From: Bryobacteraceae bacterium
Lineage (GTDB): Bacteria; Acidobacteriota; Terriglobia; Bryobacterales; Bryobacteraceae
Direction of reading: 5' to 3'
DNA length: 5,044 nucleotides
Assembly (NCBI GenBank): GCA_947456995.1
Contig: CANGVB010000341.1
Coordinates: forward strand, 1 to 5,044
In this document: in pieces, positions 1 to 5,044 of the stretch
Numbering within the stretch: position 1 is the stretch's first letter
How the letters are laid out: the number at the start of each line of letters is the position of its first letter
The notes under the pieces: model-generated
What the model saw: only the letters and a program-made list of their open reading frames with translations
What the model was told of the DNA's origin: nothing
Database searches by the model: none
Position numbers and translations under genes: made by a program

Positions 1-1499
1 CGGTTTGCAGAGGAGTGCTCCGGCCCATACCACCAGTTCCAATCGCTGCCCTCGGCAATCAGCAACTCTTCGAAGGCGAGCGCACGGTCTTCTTCGCGTA
101 CTTGATCCTTGACGCGGTCATAGGTTTCGCGGGCGCGTAGCAGATACTCCCAGGCCTTGTTATCTTCTTCAGCGCCAATCCAGATATCGAAATTCGCACT
201 GATCCACGAAGCCGGAAAAATCTTGTCGATCTTCTCGGCTGGTACCTTTGTGAGCGCCTCCGATACCGTTAGCGCCTCCATGTTCTTGTCCTGCTCGATC
301 TGCGCATAGAGCTCTTTCAGGAACGGCCGTCCCGATAGTTCAAAGTATTCCCAGGCATTCTCGCCATCGAGAATAATCGGTACCAGGGCATCCCGCCCGG
401 CACGCAGGATTGGCGCACAATTCGCTCGGATGGCATTCAGAAAATGATCTGCCGCCTCGCGCGCGCCCATCCTGGAATAGACAAAGCCAATCAAGTCGCT
501 GAGTGTGTGATCGCGAAAGAGGCCGTGCATCTCATGGCCGTCCTGCTTCCACAAATAGGGCCGGTACGTAACGTCCGGCGTGGCGGATTGGTTCACCGTG
601 CGGGCCAGCACACCGTTGTCAGTAGCAAACCACTTGAAGCCCGTCTCGGCCGCCAGATGTAGCGCCTCGTCAGAGACAGAGCCCTCGCTTGGCCACAAGC
701 CCACCGGGGCTCGCCCGAACTCGCGCGTCATATAATCGCGAGACCGCTCCAGTTGGATTCGTGCATCCTCGGGGTATCGGAATCTCGGCGGTAGCGGCAC
801 ATACGGGTGTGCAATCTCAGCGATGTTGGTATCGCAAACCAACGGCAGAATCGGGTGATAAAACGGCGTTGCGGAAATCTCGATCTGCCCTGTTTTTGAG
901 AAGTCGCGATAGACCTTCGCCACCATCCCTAGCTTCTCCAACTGTTTGGCCGCGAGCATGGCCTGATCGCCAGGGGAGTAATCGCGCTCGCGCTTCACGA
1001 GGTCTCTTAAGTCAGCGTCGCTCGCGAAGAATTCCTCATCAAACCACGCCAGTTGCGACAACACCTGCAAGTCGCGAATCGCGGCGTCGTTAAACGTCCG
1101 CAAGCCCCGCTGCGGGTTCTCATCTACCGCCATCCATGCTTCATACAACTCTGCATAGCGTGGGTAGCGATAGATCATCCGTTGCACATTCGCCTGGAAG
1201 AAGTAGCGCAAGATAAACTCGCGCTCGCCGTCAGACAAGCTCGACGTATCTTTGTTGGCACAACGCAGGAAGGGGTCTACGGCCACCCCGCGCGCATATT
1301 CATCGAGCTGCACCAGCATTGAAGGCACCAGATTAAAGGTCTGATGCACCTGAGGGAAATCTTCCAGCACCTTCACCATGCCGTAGTAATCCTTCAGCGC
1401 ATGCATGCGCGTCCAGGGCAGCTTGTACTCATTCGACACCAGGTCCTTGTAGAAGGGCTGGTGCATGTGCCACACAAAAGAAACGTAAATCTTCGGCAT
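1..1499 (-). CDS. Glycoside hydrolase family 57 protein (alpha-amylase / amylopullulanase-like), N-terminal part, partial at left edge
   Basis: The reading frame opens at ATG 1497-1499 and stays open to position 1, giving 499 visible residues beginning MPKIYVSFVWHMHQPFYKD; I translated it codon by codon with no internal stop. It carries GH57 conserved regions in order: WHMHQP (residues 10-15), GQIEISATPFYHPILP (204-219), GLWPSEGSVS with candidate catalytic nucleophile E272, and ILDGENAWE with candidate acid/base D378. The last visible block, AEGSDWNWWYGPEHSSAN (482-499), is Trp-rich and typical of the COG1449-type alpha-amylase/alpha-mannosidase group. GH57 enzymes are retaining enzymes acting on alpha-glucans (amylase, amylopullulanase, 4-alpha-glucanotransferase, branching enzyme). 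The activity here cannot be fixed from the sequence, though the long insert-rich catalytic domain is more like the amylopullulanase/uncharacterised group than branching enzyme. No signal peptide is visible, so a cytoplasmic role in glycogen, maltodextrin or trehalose-linked metabolism is likely. Family members of this type usually run past 650 residues, so a C-terminal portion is probably missing beyond the window. The start is 5 nt after the upstream stop. Confidence 0.93.
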   Translation of the reverse strand, partial: MPKIYVSFVWHMHQPFYKDLVSNEYKLPWTRMHALKDYYGMVKVLEDFPQVHQTFNLVPSMLVQLDEYARGVAVDPFLRCANKDTSSLSDGEREFILRYFFQANVQRMIYRYPRYAELYEAWMAVDENPQRGLRTFNDAAIRDLQVLSQLAWFDEEFFASDADLRDLVKRERDYSPGDQAMLAAKQLEKLGMVAKVYRDFSKTGQIEISATPFYHPILPLVCDTNIAEIAHPYVPLPPRFRYPEDARIQLERSRDYMTREFGRAPVGLWPSEGSVSDEALHLAAETGFKWFATDNGVLARTVNQSATPDVTYRPYLWKQDGHEMHGLFRDHTLSDLIGFVYSRMGAREAADHFLNAIRANCAPILRAGRDALVPIILDGENAWEYFELSGRPFLKELYAQIEQDKNMEALTVSEALTKVPAEKIDKIFPASWISANFDIWIGAEEDNKAWEYLLRARETYDRVKDQVREEDRALAFEELLIAEGSDWNWWYGPEHSSAN

Positions 1500-1504
1500 T
1501 CCGC

Positions 1505-4000
1505 TTAACGGCCTCCAAACAGAGACCGCACTGGCGCAGGCGGAGTTCCGCCCTTCAGGGCCAGCCACAATATCTGATTCAATTCGTTGTCATCAATCTC
1601 ATCGGCTTCATCCCAGTCCATACGAGCACTTCTCGCTGCCAGTGTCCCTGCCGCCGGGTTTCTCTCATCCATCGGCTGTTGTGGCGTAAGAGCTGTATAG
1701 GCACCCATCTTTGGGTCCTTGGCAAAGGCGCGTGTCATCGGCGTTGAGCTGGCGTCATAGACAGTCATTGGCCGCAGGCCCAGCAAGAGCTCCATGGTTC
1801 GCAGGGCAGATGTGGTGTTGTACATCGTCGAATCGATCGTGCCGCGACGTGTGTAGGGGCTGATGATGTAGGCGGGCGAGCGGTGCGAATCCACATGGTC
1901 TGCGCCGTTTTGCGCATCGTCTTCGATGACAAAAATCGCTGTTTTGGCCCAGAACTTCGACTTCGACATGGCCTCTACCAACATTCCCAGAGCCAGATCG
2001 TTATCAGCAACTTGCGCCTTGGGTGAGAGCTTGTTGGCAGACAAACCCGAAGTATGGTCGTTGCCAATCTTGAGCGTGATGAAGTTGGGCATCTTGCCGG
2101 TGGCCTCAAACTGCTTCAGCTCTTCGAGAAAGACCTTTATGCGATCGACATCGAGGTAATCGAGGTCAAAGCCACGGTATTGCATCGATGTGTGAGGAGC
2201 CAGTTGCGGGTCTAGAATCTGTGCAATTTGCCGCGCCCCCTCAGGCTTGGGTAAATTCTTGCCCCACCAGCCATAATTGCGAACATTCAAGCCAGCCGCC
2301 AGCGCGCTATGCCAGATGCGGCCAGCCGGGGCATTGGCTGCCACCTCGCCGCCTTCATAGTCGTAATGCTTGCGCCGCCCGGCGTAGGAGTTGGGCCACA
2401 TCCGCTGCACATAAGCGGGCGCGATCGCAGCCGTAGACCAGTTGTGGCCGTCTGCAGAAACATCGGCATTTACGTAAAAGTTGTCGAAGAGCACAAACTC
2501 TTCTGCCAGCTTGTGATGATTCGGTGCAACGTCACGGCCAAACAAGGTGAGCGACGGGTCGCCATTGCCCTTGCCCAGATCGCCCAGCACCTGATCGTAA
2601 GTGCGGTTCTCCTTGAGTACATAAATCACGTGCTCAATCGCGCTCGACTTCTGGCCCACTACTGCCGGCACCACTGTCGATGAAAGCGAATTCTCCGCCA
2701 TCTGCTCATCGCGATAATTTGAGTTCAATTTCACACTGGCTGTGTAGGCGCTCATCCGCTCCTTGTCGAGCCCCGTTACAACCGAGATGGAACCCCGTTG
2801 CAAGCGTCCGACATAAGCCACCGGTGCCCCACCCAAATGCAGTGGAGCAGGCCGCTTCAGCGGGTTCGGGCCGTTCACGTTATTCGGGTAGCTGCGGGAG
2901 CCGCGTCCGTTGAAGATGAGAAGCCGGTCTTCACCCATCGACCGGGCTGCAATCGGATACCAGCCCGAAGGGATGAAGCCCTCTACCATTGACCGCTTGC
3001 CTTCCACTTCAACTGAGGCCACTGCATTCAGGTCTGAACAAACTACATAGAGCTTCTTTTCGTCCGGGCTCAACGCGAGTGCGCTTGGCGTAGATCCGAG
3101 CGCTTGCAGAGGTGTCATCGACACGTTGATTGTCTCGACGAGGTTTAGGTCTTTCGATTCAGCCACAGAGATCACGTGCACTGAGTTGGTGTTGGAAGAA
3201 GCCACAAAGATGCGAGCGGCCCACGGCTGCGGGCCTTCTTCTTCGAGCACCGTCTTGGCCCCGCGCCACACCATATCCATGGGAGTCGCACCCACGCGCA
3301 CACGCTGCAGGATCACCCCATCCGATGCCTTGTGATGCAACACAGCGGCGTCGCCCATCGCGGATACAAAGAAGCTCTGGTTGTCGGGATGTACCAGCAC
3401 ACGGTAGGGCCGGCGGCCCGTTTGAAATCGTTCAATCACGCGGCCAGACTGCGGATTGATCACTGCAATCATGTTGCGGTGCAGCATTGCTACATAAAGC
3501 AATCGCCCGTCAGGAGACACAGCTACGTCGCCTGTAAAGTCTTCATGCGTTGGGGCGGCTTCGGTGAGCTTCCAATCGCCGGCCCGGGTGAGTTCGCCGC
3601 TTGCTCCCACGCTGAGGGCATAAACCATTGCTTTCGAGCCGCCACCCACGTAGAGGCTCTTGCCGTCAGGCGAAAACGACAGGCCCAGCCAGCCGTCTGG
3701 CAGCTCGGCGCGAGAGATCTGCTTGAGGGTTGCAGGGTCTAGCAGCGCCACTGAGGGAATGTTGTAGCCGCCATGCAGCACGGCCAAAAACTTCTTGTTT
3801 GGTGACAGTACACTCGCCATTGGAAACGTGTCGGTCTCAACCTGAGACCCCGCCGGCCGCACTCTCCATCCCGTAGGCAACAAGACGCTGCCATCTTCTT
3901 GCGGGCCAACCAGCTTCAAACCTTCGGGCTGCGAAAACAACGCGCACACTCCGATCACTCCCAGCGCCAGAATCGGAAACACAGGGTTCCAACGGTTCAT
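1505..4000 (-). CDS. Exported YncE-like beta-propeller / phosphoesterase (alkaline phosphatase superfamily) fusion protein
   Basis: A complete 831-residue protein. Residues 1-23 form a short hydrophobic N-terminus with one early Arg, consistent with a Sec signal peptide or anchor. Residues about 50-410 carry repeated beta-propeller blades of YncE/lactonase type: LSPNKKFLAVLHGG (65-78), FSPDGKSLYVGGG (109-121), VSPDGRLLYVAML (161-173), VHPDNQSFFVS (203-213), ARIFVASSNTNSVHVI (262-277), LSPDEKKLYVVCS (310-322). Residues about 455-760 form a phosphoesterase domain (PF04185-like). It has KENRTYD (463-469), NADVSADGHNW (511-521), GNDHT (646-650) and EDDAQNGADHVDSHR (693-707). By family analogy E464, N465, D694 and D695 are candidate metal ligands and S515 the candidate nucleophile; these assignments are inferred. 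The tail (794-831) is acidic, then contains ELNQILWLALKG. The domain pair matches proteins annotated 'bifunctional YncE family protein/alkaline phosphatase family protein'. The substrate is unknown: phosphomonoester, phosphodiester and phospholipid are all possible. The propeller may bind a ligand or partner. The gene lies 18 nt after nadE and 5 nt before the GH57 gene. Confidence 0.92.
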   Translation of the reverse strand: MNRWNPVFPILALGVIGVCALFSQPEGLKLVGPQEDGSVLLPTGWRVRPAGSQVETDTFPMASVLSPNKKFLAVLHGGYNIPSVALLDPATLKQISRAELPDGWLGLSFSPDGKSLYVGGGSKAMVYALSVGASGELTRAGDWKLTEAAPTHEDFTGDVAVSPDGRLLYVAMLHRNMIAVINPQSGRVIERFQTGRRPYRVLVHPDNQSFFVSAMGDAAVLHHKASDGVILQRVRVGATPMDMVWRGAKTVLEEEGPQPWAARIFVASSNTNSVHVISVAESKDLNLVETINVSMTPLQALGSTPSALALSPDEKKLYVVCSDLNAVASVEVEGKRSMVEGFIPSGWYPIAARSMGEDRLLIFNGRGSRSYPNNVNGPNPLKRPAPLHLGGAPVAYVGRLQRGSISVVTGLDKERMSAYTASVKLNSNYRDEQMAENSLSSTVVPAVVGQKSSAIEHVIYVLKENRTYDQVLGDLGKGNGDPSLTLFGRDVAPNHHKLAEEFVLFDNFYVNADVSADGHNWSTAAIAPAYVQRMWPNSYAGRRKHYDYEGGEVAANAPAGRIWHSALAAGLNVRNYGWWGKNLPKPEGARQIAQILDPQLAPHTSMQYRGFDLDYLDVDRIKVFLEELKQFEATGKMPNFITLKIGNDHTSGLSANKLSPKAQVADNDLALGMLVEAMSKSKFWAKTAIFVIEDDAQNGADHVDSHRSPAYIISPYTRRGTIDSTMYNTTSALRTMELLLGLRPMTVYDASSTPMTRAFAKDPKMGAYTALTPQQPMDERNPAAGTLAARSARMDWDEADEIDDNELNQILWLALKGGTPPAPVRSLFGGR
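1512..1516 (-). promoter_or_regulatory. Probable ribosome binding site of the GH57 gene, inside the upstream coding region
   Basis: The minus strand reads GGAGG within the last codons (Phe-Gly-Gly-Arg-stop) of the propeller-phosphoesterase gene. The 12-nt gap to the ATG at 1497-1499 is longer than the usual 5-9 nt. With only 5 nt between stop and start, the GH57 gene may depend partly on translational coupling. A weaker purine run (AAGCGGA) lies directly before the ATG. Confidence 0.5.
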
Positions 4001-4007
4001 GTTTATA

Positions 4008-4012
4008 CCTCT
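4008..4012 (-). promoter_or_regulatory. Ribosome binding site of the propeller-phosphoesterase gene
   Basis: The minus strand reads AAAGAGGTATAAAC followed by ATG. The AGAGG core lies 7 nt upstream of the ATG at 3998-4000, an ideal spacing. It sits in the 18-nt gap after the nadE stop and supports this start codon, which is also followed by a signal-peptide-like N-terminus. Confidence 0.75.
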
Positions 4013-4018
4013 TTGTAC

Positions 4019-5044
4019 TTAGTCCCGGTATCGCTGCGCGATCGGGAATCTGCGGCCAATGCCAAATGCCTTTGAAGTCACCTTCAGGCCCGGTGCGGCC
4101 TGTTGGCGTTTGTACTCGTTAAGGTCTACCTTCCGCGCAATCTCTCGCACCAGATCGAGAGGAAGATCTTCCCGGCTCGCAATCTCAACCGGCGATTCGA
4201 AGCGCTCAATGTAGCCCTTCAGAATCCGGTCGAGGACATCATAAGGCGGCAACGAATCCTGATCGGTCTGATCGGGCCGCAACTCTGCCGAAGGCGGTTT
4301 CACAAACACATTTTCGGGAATGGCATCCGCGAGGCGCCGGTTGGCAATCCGGCACAGGTCGTATACCAGCGTCTTTGGCACATCGGAGATCACCGCGAGG
4401 CCGCCACACATATCGCCATAGAGCGTGCAATAGCCAACCGCCAGTTCTGACTTGTTGCCTGTGGTCAGAACCAGTGCCCCAAACTTGTTCGACAATGCCA
4501 TCAGCGTAAGCCCACGCAACCGGCTCTGGATGTTTTCTTCTGTAGCATCTGGCTTGAAGCCTGCAAACAGGGGCGCGAGCGTCGCCATCATCGTCTCGTA
4601 GCCAGGCTGGATTGAGGAGACCTCAAAGCGCACTCCGAGACGCTCTGCCATTGCTCGCGCATCGGTCAGCGAATGGTCAGAAGAATAGGGCCCTGGCATT
4701 CCGACACCAATCACGTTCTCCTTGCCAAAAGCCTCGACTGCGACGCAAGCGACGATTGAGGAATCAATGCCGCCTGAAAGGCCGATCAGAACTTTTCGGA
4801 AGCCACATTTGGTTACGTAGTCCCGGGTGCCCAGCACCAGAGCTTCGTAAACGGCCGCGTTCTCGTCCGCGTGGGTTGCCTGCTTTTCGCCTTCGCCGGT
4901 AGCGACATCGCAAAGAATCAGGCTCTCGGCGAAACTGGGGCCTTCGGCGATCACCTGGCCTTGCGCATTCATGGCAAAGCTTGAGCCGTCAAATACGAGG
5001 TGGTCATTGCCACCGATGGAGTTGACGTAAACGCAGGGCAGCCC
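4019..5044 (-). CDS. nadE: Glutamine-dependent NAD+ synthetase, C-terminal part (partial, 5' end outside window)
   Basis: This enzyme catalyses the last step of NAD+ synthesis: ATP-dependent amidation of nicotinic acid adenine dinucleotide, with ammonia released from glutamine by an N-terminal nitrilase-like domain. The frame stays open to the window edge, giving 341 visible residues against about 550 in the two-domain family. The Met codon at 4970-4972 is internal: the 24 codons before it read as the end of the nitrilase domain (VYVNSIGGNDHLVFDGSSF). The synthetase domain follows. It has the ATP-pyrophosphatase P-loop SGGIDSS (4757-4777), then MPGPYSSDHSL, NIQSRLRG, the TTGNKSELAVGYCTLYGD block, KPPSAELRPDQTDQDSLPPYD and a C-terminal KRQQAAPGLKVTSKAFGIGRRFP. 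All are hallmarks of NadE and appear intact. The glutaminase Glu-Lys-Cys triad lies outside the window and cannot be checked. The gene ends in TAA at 4019-4021, 18 nt before the next start, so it is probably the upstream member of an operon. Family assignment is very secure. Confidence 0.97.
   Translation of the reverse strand, partial: GLPCVYVNSIGGNDHLVFDGSSFAMNAQGQVIAEGPSFAESLILCDVATGEGEKQATHADENAAVYEALVLGTRDYVTKCGFRKVLIGLSGGIDSSIVACVAVEAFGKENVIGVGMPGPYSSDHSLTDARAMAERLGVRFEVSSIQPGYETMMATLAPLFAGFKPDATEENIQSRLRGLTLMALSNKFGALVLTTGNKSELAVGYCTLYGDMCGGLAVISDVPKTLVYDLCRIANRRLADAIPENVFVKPPSAELRPDQTDQDSLPPYDVLDRILKGYIERFESPVEIASREDLPLDLVREIARKVDLNEYKRQQAAPGLKVTSKAFGIGRRFPIAQRYRD

Noticed and set aside
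444..1322. Three overlapping plus-strand open frames (444-662, 689-1093, 1053-1322)
   Set aside because: All are antisense to the continuous GH57 frame, which carries conserved motifs throughout; the antisense translations resemble no family.
1397..1410. A perfect 14-bp palindrome, GCGCATGCATGCGC
   Set aside because: It lies inside the GH57 coding sequence (around Arg-Met-His-Ala) and has no second copy that I noticed, so it is most likely chance in GC-rich codons.
3332..3742. A plus-strand open frame of 136 codons, one of several on this strand across the window
   Set aside because: It lies wholly antisense to the well-supported propeller-phosphoesterase gene, shows no recognisable motif and has the low-complexity Arg/Ala/His-rich composition expected of shadow frames in GC-rich coding DNA.
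3942..4000. A lipoprotein signal at Cys19 of the propeller-phosphoesterase
   Set aside because: The residues before the Cys are Ile-Gly-Val; a lipobox needs a small residue (Gly, Ala or Ser) directly before Cys, so a plain Sec signal or anchor is more likely.
4001..4018. A terminator or promoter between nadE and the next gene
   Set aside because: The gap is only 18 nt, shows no hairpin plus T-run, and is filled largely by the ribosome binding site.
4103..4450. A plus-strand open frame of 115 codons antisense to nadE
   Set aside because: It mirrors strongly conserved nadE sequence and has no independent support.
4019..4972. A stand-alone 317-residue NAD+ synthetase starting at the ATG at 4970-4972
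   Set aside because: The 24 codons upstream are open in frame and encode conserved nitrilase-domain sequence, so the Met is internal and the gene continues past the right edge.

Overview
The window is entirely coding on the minus strand. It holds three closely packed genes, read from high to low coordinates: the 3' part of a glutamine-dependent NAD+ synthetase gene (nadE), a complete gene for an exported protein that joins a YncE-like beta-propeller to a phosphoesterase domain of the alkaline-phosphatase superfamily, and the 5' part of a glycoside hydrolase family 57 (GH57) gene that runs off the left edge.

Layout: nadE occupies 4019-5044, with its N-terminus beyond the right edge. An 18-nt spacer holding a good Shine-Dalgarno sequence follows. 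The propeller-phosphoesterase occupies 1505-4000. After a 5-nt spacer, the GH57 gene starts at 1499 and is still open at position 1. Same strand and spacers of 18 and 5 nt, with no room for a terminator or a separate intergenic promoter, suggest one transcript. Its promoter would lie upstream of nadE or further, outside the window. There is no non-coding stretch longer than 18 nt and no RNA gene, mobile element, CRISPR array or repeat family.

Organism: a bacterium with moderately high GC (roughly high 50s percent by eye). The single-chain propeller plus phosphoesterase and a bacterial GH57 of this type next to a housekeeping nadE fit Acidobacteriota (Bryobacter/Solibacter-like) best. This is inference from memory of where such proteins occur and is not shown by the sequence.

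Function: nadE makes NAD+ in the cytoplasm. GH57 probably remodels or degrades alpha-glucan in the cytoplasm, since no signal peptide is visible. The propeller-phosphoesterase is probably exported and acts on an unknown phosphoester. No obvious shared pathway links the three; co-transcription may be only positional. I see no convincing novel multi-gene system. The least understood item is the propeller-phosphoesterase.
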